NCBI RefSeq assembly: GCF_000321225.1
Contig: NW_004450465.1
Span: forward strand, 1,331,219-1,395,218
DNA length: 64,000 bases
Reading direction: 5' to 3'
Origin: Odobenus rosmarus divergens
Lineage: Eukaryota > Chordata > Mammalia > Carnivora > Odobenidae
Notes under the pieces: model-generated
What the model was told of the DNA's origin: nothing
Seen by the model: the letters and a program-made list of their open reading frames with translations, nothing else
Database searches by the model: none
Made by a program: the position numbers and the translations under genes
In this document: piece by piece, positions 35,614-45,649 of the stretch
Numbering within the stretch: position 1 is the stretch's first letter
Layout of the letters: every line of letters begins with the position of its first letter

Positions 35614-35886
35614 TCATCCAAGGTCACACAGCTAGTAAGTAGCAGAACTGGGATCTAACCCAGGCAATCTGACTGAAGAGCACATGCAGATCATTTTCCA
35701 ACATAGCAATTTTTTACTCAATGGTTGGGAGAGGTGGTTGAAGTTATAGATTGCAAGAGCTCTTCACTCCAGGTTGCTCATTTTGTGGATGGAGGCGAGA
35801 TAACCCTCCGGAGGTATTATGATGGCATGACTGCCCTCTGGTGGTGATTGGCATGCATTGCCAAGTAGGGTGCGCAGAGCCCAACC
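35614..35886 (-). repeat. Inverted 273-bp duplication, derived copy
   Basis: This is the reverse complement of 37554-37826 with one difference (G at 35869, corresponding to 37571). It stops abruptly inside the MIR that is intact at the other copy, so this is the derived copy. It carries the CTCF-like motif in reverse orientation. Confidence 0.97.
35830..35846 (-). promoter_or_regulatory. CTCF-like motif in derived copy
   Basis: On the minus strand it reads 'caccaccagagggcagt', which fits the CCASYAGRKGGCRS core of CTCF sites. It is identical to the motif at 37594-37610 but points the other way. Confidence 0.6.
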
Positions 35887-35929
35887 TGATGAGAAAAGTG
35901 AGCCCTGAATGAAGGAAATTAATCTTATG

Positions 35930-36060
35930 AGGTACATATGTTTCCATTTTCCGGAGGTTTAAATGCATTAAGTGATAAGTTTGCATTCATACATGTAACA
36001 AACAGCAGAGCTGGGATTTGAACCCATGTCTGACTCTGAAACTCACACTCGCCCACTACA
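35930..36060 (-). repeat. MIR
   Basis: 'aacagcagagctgggatttg' and 'aacccatgtctgactctgaa' are the MIR 5' half on the minus strand. Confidence 0.8.
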
Positions 36061-36064
36061 TCAC

Positions 36065-37550
36065 GCCATGGGGTGGGGAGGGTCGGTGGCAGTAAGAAGA
36101 GGATAGATGTAAGAGATGTCAGCGAGGGAAGAGGTCCAGTGAGTGGGATGGAAGCAAGGGGCAAATTTGAGGGGGTTTGGGTTCTGCGCTGGAATCACCA
36201 GGAGAATGGTGATGGCATTAAAAGAGAGAAGTCAAGGAGAGGCACTCCCATGGACAGGATGCTGAGGTTGGCTTTGGACATGCTACGTGGGGGTATGGAG
36301 GGACAACTGGATGGAGCTCTTCATCAGGCAGCTGGATACAAGTCGGGACCCTGGGACAGAGGAGAAGCAAGGAGATGGGTTTGCAAGTGGCCCATATTGA
36401 GATGATGATTTGAAGGGATCGTCACAGAAAAGCAAAAGTTACCCAAGGACAGGATATGAACTTACGTGGCCCAGGCATGACCTGTGTGTGGTGGTGAGTA
36501 CCTAGAGAACCCAAGGTATGTCCTAAAAGTAAGCCTCCCTTAGTAACTCTTCTTATCAGCAGTTTTCTTGTGATTTCCACATTTATTAAGTGGGGTGTGT
36601 TGGCAGGGGGTGAAAAACACACACAGGATCTCTGACCAATGAAGGATTATTACTCTTGGTGTGACTTGGCTGTTCTGTATGTGAATACCTTGCTCTGTCT
36701 TCTCCAGGAGACTTTAAATAGCCAAGTGAAGAGCTGCAAATGATGATGATTCCCTGTCCGGGGGTGCTGAAAACCCGACCTCCAGAAGCCATGACTCCTC
36801 GGGTCAGTCCCCTGTTAGTGGGGTTTCGTCTGGGCAATCTCCGGGCATGGCCTCCAGGATCGGGCTCTGGGTCCGCAAGTGGGGATCTCCTCTCCTCTCC
36901 ATCCCGCCCTCGCTGCCTCCCCTGAAGATTTACTGGGCAGGGCCACCTCGCCGGATGGGTCTTGGCTGGGGCTTTCTAAGAAGCCAGGGTTCCCCATGAA
37001 AACTGGTCAGTATTGAAATGCTACTTCTCAGGCCAAGCTACCCAATCACAGCCTCGTCAGACGTGGCCACCTCCGTCTTTCTACATCAAACCAAAAAGCG
37101 ACCTCAGATTTCTATTTGAACACAGATAATCTAAAACGGCTGAACTTTTTAAAAAATAAGAGCCTTTCTGCACACAACGTTCTATAGTGGAAAAGTACCC
37201 TGATTAGGAAAGCATTTTACCCTAACTTAGTTATAAAGACTGAAAATGTGTTTTTGCATCTGTTTAGGATGACATTTCATGGGCATCTACCCTACATAGC
37301 ATTCCATGATAATAAACACATAGACTTGTTATTCGATAGTTGCATAATTGTGGTTTTCTTCTGCTTGTTTTCACAGAGGTGGAGAGCTGCTTGTGAGCTT
37401 TTCGTTACCCCCTTCTTTTTTTTCCAGGGGAAAAAATGTAAAACGCATCAAACCAGAAGGAAAGAAACAGCCAATATGCCATTGCTGCATGTAGGCTGCA
37501 TGTGTATTTGCCAGCTCATTCTCTGAATTCTCCTGTGAAGCGCTTTGTGG
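36065..37550. other. Spacer between the inverted copies; mostly unique
   Basis: 36.08-36.4 kb may be an old interspersed repeat ('gcagctggatacaagtcggg', 'tggacatgctacgtgggggt'). 36.74-36.98 kb is GC-richer. The rest is unremarkable. Confidence 0.4.
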
Positions 37551-37553
37551 GCT

Positions 37554-37826
37554 GGTTGGGCTCTGCGCACTCTACTTGGCAATGCATGCCAATCACCACC
37601 AGAGGGCAGTCATGCCATCATAATACCTCCGGAGGGTTATCTCGCCTCCATCCACAAAATGAGCAACCTGGAGTGAAGAGCTCTTGCAATCTATAACTTC
37701 AACCACCTCTCCCAACCATTGAGTAAAAAATTGCTATGTTGGAAAATGATCTGCATGTGCTCTTCAGTCAGATTGCCTGGGTTAGATCCCAGTTCTGCTA
37801 CTTACTAGCTGTGTGACCTTGGATGA
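37554..37826 (+). repeat. Inverted 273-bp duplication, source copy
   Basis: It matches the reverse complement of 35614-35886 at 272 of 273 positions. It runs from 'ggttgggctctgcgca' to 'gtgtgaccttggatga', covering unique sequence, a CTCF-like site and the first part of a MIR that continues uninterrupted beyond it. That makes this the original location. Confidence 0.97.
37594..37610 (+). promoter_or_regulatory. CTCF-like motif in source copy
   Basis: 'caccaccagagggcagt' fits the CTCF core in forward orientation. With the reversed copy at 35830-35846 it forms a divergent pair. Confidence 0.6.
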
Positions 37827-37990
37827 ATTACTTAACCTCTCTGGGCCTGTTTCCTTCTTGTTTGTAAAATGAGGATATTAATAATCCCTATCTCATAGGC
37901 TTGTTGTGGACATTTAATGAGTTAATATTTGTCAAGCTCTAAGAACAGAACCTGGCGCATGATAAGCTATTATATTTGTTGTTGTTACTA
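37755..37990 (+). repeat. MIR, near full length
   Basis: 'tgcctgggttagatcccagt', 'actagctgtgtgaccttgga', 'tttgtaaaatgaggatatta' and 'gaacctggcgcatgataagc' give a nearly complete MIR. Confidence 0.92.
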
Positions 37991-38027
37991 ATACTATTAC
38001 TTTAAACCTTTTTATTTTCTCTTTCAG

Positions 38028-38089
38028 GGTCCCAACTGAACTGCCCAAGGAGAAGAGGCATGATTCAGGAGAAAGAAGGAAAAACTTTG
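38028..38089 (+). other. Exon-like segment between good splice signals
   Basis: A pyrimidine tract ending 'tattttctctttcag' precedes it and 'gtgagt' follows at 38090. One frame is open throughout (VPTELPKEKRHDSGERRKNF). The segment is 62 bp. No neighbouring exon is identified, so it may be chance or a non-coding RNA exon. Confidence 0.25.
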
Positions 38090-38925
38090 GTGAGTCTCAG
38101 GCCATGCCAGGAATCTCTGGATGATGGAGAAGGGGGGTGTCAGAGATGTGAGCCCTTCAGCAGGAGAGTAGGAAAATGGTTCTAGGGAGGTTGGAGGCAG
38201 CAAAGCCTGACTTAAGTTTGTCTGTTCCTTCCCAAAGCCAGAATGACAGACCCAAGCTTGAGCCATGGGCAGGCCAGCAGGCGTCTGGGACAAGAAGGGC
38301 TTGAGGCGAGGGAAGAGCTGTTCTTCCCAGCAGCATTCAAGCATGGTGCGATTAGCTGAACCCCGGGGAGGTGCCTGCTGCCTGGGCACCCCTCCTCACA
38401 GGCCAGGTGAAGGACAAAGGCAGGACACCAGCTCTGAAGGTGAGGCCTTGGGGTTCTTTACAACCAGTGGCAGAGGCCAAGGAGGCAGGTGGATGTTTTA
38501 GCTGCCTTTAGCAAAGGCTCTAATGCGAGAGTGAGGCGGAGGGGGATTCACAGCAGAATCCGGAGATTTTTCAGAGACCTTTGGGAATTATCTGGAGGTA
38601 AGTTCTGGGTAAGCTTGAGGGCAGGGACCGCATCTTCGCCATCCTCGTAGACTACAGAAGCTTTTAAGAGCCAATGCAAACTTCACTGTGTTCTTTCTCC
38701 CCTCTGACCTAGCAACTGAGGGTTGCTGCATCAGCCTGCGTCCCACTGTGACTTCAGTGAGCAGGGCACCCCCTATGTTGACCTGTAGATTCGCAGCAAG
38801 TAAGAAGTAAGAAACCAACCTTTGTTGCTTTAGGCCATTAAACGCTGGGGCTATTGCAGCATGACGCTGCCCCACCTTGGCACAACCCTCTGTCACGTAC
38901 ACACGCCTTTCCCACATCCCTCCAC
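38090..38925. other. No recognisable feature
   Basis: Mostly unique sequence. The open frame of 121 codons at 38024-38389 (minus) is not recognisable. Confidence 0.4.
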
Positions 38926-38929
38926 CTCA

Positions 38930-39070
38930 TTCGATCCTCTGGAAAGCGCTGTGAGGTAGAACCATTACCCCAATTTTCCAGATGATGAAACTGGGTCCCG
39001 GAAGGGCAGGTATTCAGGGTCTCAGAGCAAAAGGACAGAGCCAGGAACCAAGGCAAGCCCCGGGACTCCG
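38930..39070 (-). repeat. MIR
   Basis: 'tgtgaggtagaaccattacc', 'tccagatgatgaaactgggt' and 'gcaaaaggacagagccagga' follow MIR on the minus strand. Confidence 0.75.
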
Positions 39071-39774
39071 CCGCCCACGCTGGTATGATGCCTGACGGCG
39101 AACAAATGTGGACAGACGTAATGAGAATGGTAATGCTGGGCAGCACAGCCCGCTCATCACCATCACGCGCCCCTGTCACAGGGATGAGTCTTTCTCCGCA
39201 CCACGAACGCATGTCCAGCACAGCGAGTTCCAGGAAGGGCGAAGGTCAGTAAGAAACGATGGGTACAGCGTCTTAGAGAGGACAGACATGGGAAAATATC
39301 GCCTCGGGAAGGCTGTCGTGCTGTTAGTCATCACCTAAAATTCATTAGGGCGGCTTCCAAGCCAGTTTCTCTAACAGCACTCCCTTCCCCACCAAGTCCC
39401 TCACCACGATCACCCCAAGGCTGGCGCTCTGACTCTTGGTACCAAACCCCCCTCCACTCACACTGACCTGTTGCAGGGCCACAGTCACTCAGGGCCCTTT
39501 GCCCCCCCCCCAAACTAAGTCGGGAGTGGGCTGTGGGTGGGCTGTGCCTCCCACACGTCACTTCTGCAGGGTCACCTGCTCTCCCCCGTGGGTCCAGCAG
39601 CCAGGTTTCAGAGCCACTCGTCCGGCTGGTCTGAGAGGTGTCTGGGCATTGGCAGATTCTTCATTACACTTCAGATCACATCCTGTAATTGGCAGTCGGT
39701 TCCATCCAGCCTACCACCATCCATCCATCCTTCACTGCTAACTTTGAAGGGATCAAAGGAGCCCTGTGTATTTT

Positions 39775-39930
39775 CCTAATCTCTCTAATCCTCCTAACTA
39801 TCCCTGGGAGGATGCAGGTATCATCACCACCAGGTTTCAGATGAACCGAAGGCCCAGAAAGTTGTGAGCTGTGGCAGCAATGGGACTAGAACTCAGGCCA
39901 GCGGATCTCCCGGGGCCATCGGTCTCCATC
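39775..39930 (-). repeat. MIR
   Basis: 'ccctgggaggatgcaggtat', 'tttcagatgaaccgaaggcc' and 'aatgggactagaactcaggc' match MIR on the minus strand. Confidence 0.75.
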
Positions 39931-39977
39931 AGCCCCTGCCTTCTCGCTGAATTCCTCCCCACCCCCCCGCAGTTTTA

Positions 39978-40174
39978 TTTATTTTCTTTTTAAAGATTTT
40001 ATTTATTTGACAGAGACACAGAGAGAGCAGGAACACAAGCAGGGGGAGTGGGAGAAGGAGAAGCAGGTTCGCCGCTGAGCGGGGAGCCCGATGTGGGGCT
40101 CGATCCCAGGACTCCGGGATCATGACATGAGCCGAAGGCAGACGCTTAACGACTGAGCCACCCAGGCGCCCCAG
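39978..40174 (-). repeat. Can-SINE, full length
   Basis: Complete copy with a perfect 15-bp TSD 'ccccccgcagtttta' (39963-39977 and 40175-40189). Confidence 0.97.
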
Positions 40175-40289
40175 CCCCCCGCAGTTTTAATTGAATATCA
40201 TGTTCTTCACTTCCTGCCCTAAACAGATCAGCAGCTGCCACTTGCCCTCTCCGGAGGCTGGCGGGTCGTCAGTGGTGCGGGAAGTTATC

Positions 40290-40370
40290 CAGGGATATAA
40301 AGTGGGCGGGGCCTTTCAGGATAAAAGGACCCATCTGAACGGAAGATACTCACCAACGTATAAAAGTGAT
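40290..40370 (+). promoter_or_regulatory. Promoter-like cluster: GC box and TATA-like motifs
   Basis: 'gatataaagtgggcggggcc' combines a TATA-like and an Sp1-type box. 'ggataaaagg' and 'cgtataaaagtg' follow within 75 bp. A consensus donor 'gtgagt' lies downstream at 40456, so a short first exon is conceivable. There is no transcript evidence. Confidence 0.3.
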
Positions 40371-40559
40371 GCCTCGCCTTTACTGCTTTCCCTGACTTTC
40401 ATATGACATCGTGTTGTGTCGGGTCCCGGGCTAGGAGGGAAACCCGTGTGGGAGGGTGAGTACGCGAGCTAGGAGGAGGGGATCCTGCGGAGGAAAAAAA
40501 AAGATGTGTGTGTAATTGGATGAAAACGTCTTCACATAAGAAAAAAAAAAAAATAGAGC

Positions 40560-41700
40560 AAGATCATTGGTGAGAAGCCAATGCACTGTTGGACCGGCCG
40601 GGGTTCATCTTCTTTTCTTGGGGGATGATACTATAGGGTTCCAGGAGGCTTAAAAGGAGGAGCACCCTGCTGCACCCTGCTTCACCCTGCTTCCTCCACT
40701 GGACGGTCTCTACACCAGGGCTCTAAAACTTGGGGTGTATCAGAAGGGCGTGGGCAGCGGGGGCGACTCGTCGGTTTCGGGCCCTGTCCCGGGAGGTGTG
40801 ACTGACTGGAAGGGAAGGCCCATGGCTATGCCCCTGCCCCCACCCCCCCACACACTTCGGAAACGTCCTGGCGGGTGGAGGACAGAGGAGCCAGCCTGCA
40901 GGCAGGGGCCTGATGTCTGCCGCGCAGCAGTAAGCCCGGGCGGCCTGAGGCAGCGGGCTCCACCATCCGCGCTTGCGGGGGGTGGGCGTCTGCAGGCCCA
41001 ATGAGGCTCCTGATCACACTCCAGTGCACCGAGGACCCGCGAGGAGAGGGCACTCTCGCCCTTGGAAACCTGAGCGGTTTGGTCCAGGCCAGGAGGAAAT
41101 TGAAAAACTTCCCAACCAAAACGTTTACTTCCCGAAAAGATAAAAAGCAGCTCAGGGTCATAAATCCGTGCCAACACCCAGGACCCAGAGGTCAGGCCGG
41201 AGGCCCAGCAGGGGATCAACGTGCCCTGAGAATGAGGAATGCAAGGGGCGAGATCCCAGCCATCACGGTGCACAGCTTCTCCACAAACGCTCGGGTCACA
41301 AGAGCCCAAGGCGTGCCGGCCGGCCCCTCGTGGGAGGCAGGGGCTCCGGCTTCCAGCGGCTCCCACACGGCAGGGCAGCGGGGTCCCAGGGATCTGGGCC
41401 ATCCGGAACCCCTGTTCTGTCACCGCCTCTGTGTTTTGCAAAGTGGCATTTTTCCCGGAACCCAGCTTAGGCAAGTTCACCGAAAAGGAAGCAAATCATC
41501 AGCGAAGACGGTGTAAACAACCGGTAGCCTCTGTTTTCTAAAAAGAACCTGCGCTGAACCAGGAGGCTGGCAGGCCGGGTGCCCAGCCCCCAGCCCCCCA
41601 GCCCCAGAGAGGGGCTGTCTGCCCGACTGTGCCCCTGAGAAGGCAGCCCTAATTACCCTCAGGAACCTATGAAGTGTTCGGGAAATCATGAATTATGACT
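40560..41700. other. GC-rich stretch, possible weak CpG island
   Basis: This is the most GC- and CpG-rich kilobase of the window ('gggggcgactcgtcggtttc', 'ccatccgcgcttgcgggggg'). It starts just after the promoter-like cluster. Long open frames here (246 codons minus, 171 plus) overlap each other and are explained by scarce stops in GC-rich DNA. Confidence 0.45.
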
Positions 41701-42485
41701 GCCATGGCAAGGACTGAATTATGACTCAGGATGCCTTTGACTGGGAACTTCCATCTGCAACGGCTTCTTATTTTAACATCAACATCCCGGCTCTGGGTAG
41801 GATTACCCATGCTCACTCTCCCCTTCAAGGCTCCCCACAGTTATGAAAATCTACAGAAAAGTGTCCTGAGAATCAAGGAAATGCTTTATGCTTTTCTCAC
41901 GGAACCCTTAAGATTTGGGTATGACAAAGGCTGGTAGGGAGGAGGTCATTTCCAAGGGCAAAAGGTGGGCCTGCAGATTCTAAAACGTCTTTATTTCTAT
42001 ATTGCAATCATTTTCCATCGCTAGTGAATGAGGCAGATAATCAGCCTTTGAAGTGAGGGGGGGGGAAGCTAATGTGAACTTAAAATACAGCTTGCCCCCT
42101 TCAAGGATGGCACTGTAATGTGGGAGAAGGCCTTGCACCTTCCTGGGCCTCATAGTTTTCTCTCCATGATACAGCTTTCATGCCACCCAGTAAGCAAATC
42201 AGGACTCCTAACTGTCTCCCCAGGGCCTCGAACTCCACCTCAGAAAGGCACAGAAAGCTGAGCAAAATATTAATGTGTGATTGCCTGCAATAAAATCAGG
42301 AACTCAATTTAAGAGCCTATGGAAGGAAGTTCGATGAGCAAGCCTCACAAAGATATAAGTGAACATTTAGACACATCACTGTTCAACAAAGAGTTGATTC
42401 TTTTCTACAGCCATCATCACAAAAGGCCATCTCACATCTCTGAAATGGTGTTACAAATAAAATAGAAATCAGAATAAGGAGAGGT
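41701..42485. other. No recognisable feature
   Basis: Unique sequence up to a short MIR-like fragment near 42500-42590. Confidence 0.4.
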
Positions 42486-42599
42486 GGTCGGGTGTTAAGA
42501 AGAGGCCAATGATCTGGACATGGCCAGCCCCAATTCTGTCCCAGCACTAACTAGTTAACGATCTTGGGCAAGACATCCTCACTCTGGCCCTTGCTTGCA

Positions 42600-42885
42600 T
42601 TATGTTTATGTCTTGTTTCTTAATTGTAAAAACCACGTAACATAAACTTGCCCTTGTAACAATTTTCAAGTGTACAGTACAGGATTGTTAAACCTTATGC
42701 CATGTGCAGTGTTGTACTACAGATTCTAGAACTTCTTCATCTTAATTTAATGAAACTGTATCCACTGAACAACAGCTCCCCCGCCCCCGCCACTGGCAAC
42801 CACCATTTTACTTTCTGTCCCAATCAGTATGATTGCTTTAGATACCTCATATAAGTGGAGTCATGCAGTCTTTTTGTGATTAGCT
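42600..42885 (-). repeat. L1 3' UTR
   Basis: 'caattttcaagtgtacagta', 'ccactggcaaccaccatttt' and 'cctcatataagtggagtcat' are L1M-type 3' end sequence read from the opposite strand. It is continuous with the ORF2 remnant to its right. Confidence 0.85.
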
Positions 42886-44740
42886 TACTTATGTTACCAT
42901 AACATCCTCAAGTTTTATCCATGTCATTGCATGTGCCAAGATTTCCTTCTTTAAGGCTGAAGAATATCCTACAGCAGGTATATACCACATTTTCTTTATC
43001 CGTTCATTCACCAATGGGCAGTTAGGATGCTTCCCCATCTTGGCTATTGTGAATAATGTTGCAATTAACACGAGTGTACAAATATCTCTCGAGATCCCAT
43101 TTTCAATTCTTTTGGATATGTACTCAGAAGCGAGATTGCTGGAGTATAGGTAGTTTTATTTTTAATTTTTTGAGAAACCCTTATGCCACTTTTCATACCA
43201 GCTGCATCATTTTGTAATCCTACCAACAGTTTACAAAACTTCCAATTTCTCCACATCCTCATCAATACTTGTTATTTTCGGATTTGTTCTTGTTTGTGTT
43301 TTCTGTTGTTGTTGTTTTTTATAGTGGCCATCCTAACAGGTGTGAAATGATATCTTATTGTGGTTTTTATTTGCATTTGCCTGATGATTAGTGATATTGA
43401 ACATTTTTCATATGCTTTTTTGGTCATTTGCATATCTTCTTTGGATAAAATCTATTCAAGTCCTTTGCCCATTTAATTAGGTTATTTGGTTTTTTTATTG
43501 GGTTGTAGGTTTTTTTTAAAATATATTCTGAATATTAATCCCTCATCCAATATAAAGTTTGCAAATATTTTCTCCCATTCAGTAGGTTGCCTTTTTACAC
43601 CATTGATTATTTCCTTTGCTGTGCAGAAATTTTTAAGTTTAATGTAGTACTGCTTATCTATTTTTGCTTTTGCTACCTATGCTTTTGGTGTCATATCCAA
43701 GAAATCATTGCCTATTCCAATGTAATGAAGATATTCTCTATGTATTCTTCTGGGAATTTTATAGTTTTAGGTCTTACATTTAAGTCTTTAATCCCTTTTG
43801 AGTCAGTTTTTGTATATGGTATAAGATAAGGGTCCATCTTCATTCTTTTGCATGTGGATATCCATTTTTCTCGACACCATTTGTTGAAGAGAATAGCCTT
43901 TCCCCATTGTGTAGCCTCAGTATCCTTGTCAAAGATCATTTGATCATTTATGTGAGGATTTACTTCTTATCTCTCTACTCAGTTCCATTGGTCATTGTTT
44001 CTTCAGCCAGTACCGTACTGTTTTGATTACTATAGTTTTGTAATAGATTTCAAAATCAGAGAGTACAAGGTGTCCAGTTTTGTTCTTTTGTCTCAACATT
44101 GTTTTGGTCATTTGGGGGTCCTTTGAGATGCTGTATAAATTTTGCAACTTTTTTTTCTCTTTATGGAAAAAATGCCATTTTGATGGGGATTTTGATAGGG
44201 ATTGCACTGAATATGTTTATGGCTTTGGGAAGTACGGATATTTTAACAATATTGTCTTCCCATTCATGAACATAAGATCTCTTTCCACTTACTTGTGTCT
44301 TTATAATTTCTGTCATCAGTGTTTTATAGTTTTTAGTGTACAAGTCTTTCACCTCTTTGGTTTAGTTTTTTCCAAAGTATTTTATTCTTTTTGATGCTAT
44401 TGTAAATAGGATTTTTTTCTTAATTTCCTTTTTGATTTGTTCACTGTTGATACACAGACACACAATGGACTTTTTAGTGCTGGTTTTGTATCCTGCAACT
44501 CTACTGAATTCATTTATTTGTTCTAACAGTTTCTTTTTTGTGTGGCATCTTTAGGGTGTTCTACATATAAGATCATATCATCTGCAAACAGAAATAATTT
44601 TACTTCTTCCTTTCTGATTTGAAGGTCTTCTATTTCTTTTTCTTGCCTAATTGCTCTGGCCAGTATTTCCATGGTATCAGTTGTAATGTCTCCTCTTTCA
44701 TCTCTGGTTTTAGTCGTCATCATGTTAAAAGGTGATTGTT
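42886..44740 (-). pseudogene. L1 ORF2 remnant (RT to C-terminus)
   Basis: Minus-strand frames give, in order, the reverse-transcriptase motif [14 protein letters not shown] (44523-44723), QKNKTGHLVLSDFEIYYK (43992-44207), FNKWCREKWISTCKRMKMDP followed by IKDLNVRP (43712-43939), and near the end LFTIAKMGKHPNCP (42889-43071). These are the RT and C-terminal parts of L1 ORF2. The endonuclease and ORF1 are absent (5' truncation near 44740). Frameshifts and stops break it, so it is inactive. Confidence 0.92.
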
Positions 44741-44779
44741 GAGTTAGATTATTTCTAAGGCCTTTCTATCTCTCAACTT

Positions 44780-45645
44780 CTTTGGGACCTCAAAGGAACT
44801 TTAAAATGTATTATAAAATATTTAAGGCTACAAAATTATATAAAAAAGAATACAATGAATACTTACTTGACTTAAAAAATAAAACTTATCAGTGTAATAG
44901 GCCACCTTCTGTATATCCTTCCCCATGTGTGTTCTTTATCCCAGAAAAATACACCATTCTAAATTGTGTGTTTTTCATTTTCACGCATTTCTTTATACTT
45001 TTATCATATACATATATACAGATCCATGAAAATTATGTAGTATTTTTGCCTGCTTTTAACTTTGTATCAATAGTGTCATACCGTATTTATTAGTCTATAA
45101 GTGACTTTTGTTCTTTTAACATTTTGTTTGTGACCTTCATCCATGTTGATGCATGTAACACTTGGTCATTTTCAGCCCTGTCTAGCAATGATTACATGAA
45201 GAGGCCACCATTTATTTATGCACTGCTGATGGACATTAGGTTGTTTCCATTGTTTTTTTTTTTTTTTGAACAGTGCACTCATGTGATACTTGCTGTAATA
45301 GTGGACTACTTGGGGCATAGGAAATGCACATCTTCACCTTGACTAAATAATGCCAATTTTTTTCTGAAGTACTTGAACTGATGTATCCTTCCATCAGCAG
45401 GGCACAAGATTTCCCACTGGGCAACATCCACACCATCGCTCTGTAACATCAGGCATTTTATGCCCAATTTGATGGACATAAAATGGTAGCCTGTTGTAGT
45501 TTCACTCATGTTATACTGATAACCATCACGATAGTTCATTTTGTCATATGTTTAGCAGCCATTCATGTTCCTCCTCTGTGAATTCCTCTTCATATTCTTT
45601 GCCTACCTTTGATTTTTAACATGGATGGACTGTATTTACTCCCTA
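44780..45645 (-). repeat. Older L1 (L1M-type) 3' part
   Basis: Read on the minus strand it runs through 'ttggcattatttagtcaagg', 'ggaaacaacctaatgtccat' and 'atgcatcaacatggatgaag' to a 3' end near 44780. It is more diverged than the adjoining L1 and in the same orientation. Confidence 0.75.
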
Positions 45646-45649
45646 TCCC

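Noticed and set aside
37512..37523. 12-mer 'cagctcattctc' near the source copy, also present at 31877 and 35599
   Set aside because: It could hint at a third event, but a 12-mer match is too short and its orientation does not fit the inverted copy.
35744..37696. Two nearly identical small open frames (35744-35986 minus, 37502-37696 plus) sharing about 45 residues
   Set aside because: The shared peptide is simply the translation of the inverted duplication and includes a CTCF-like site. It is not a gene family.
40740..41480. 246-codon minus-strand open frame
   Set aside because: It lies in the GC-richest part of the window where stops are scarce. Long frames overlap it on the other strand, and the predicted protein is low-complexity with no domain.
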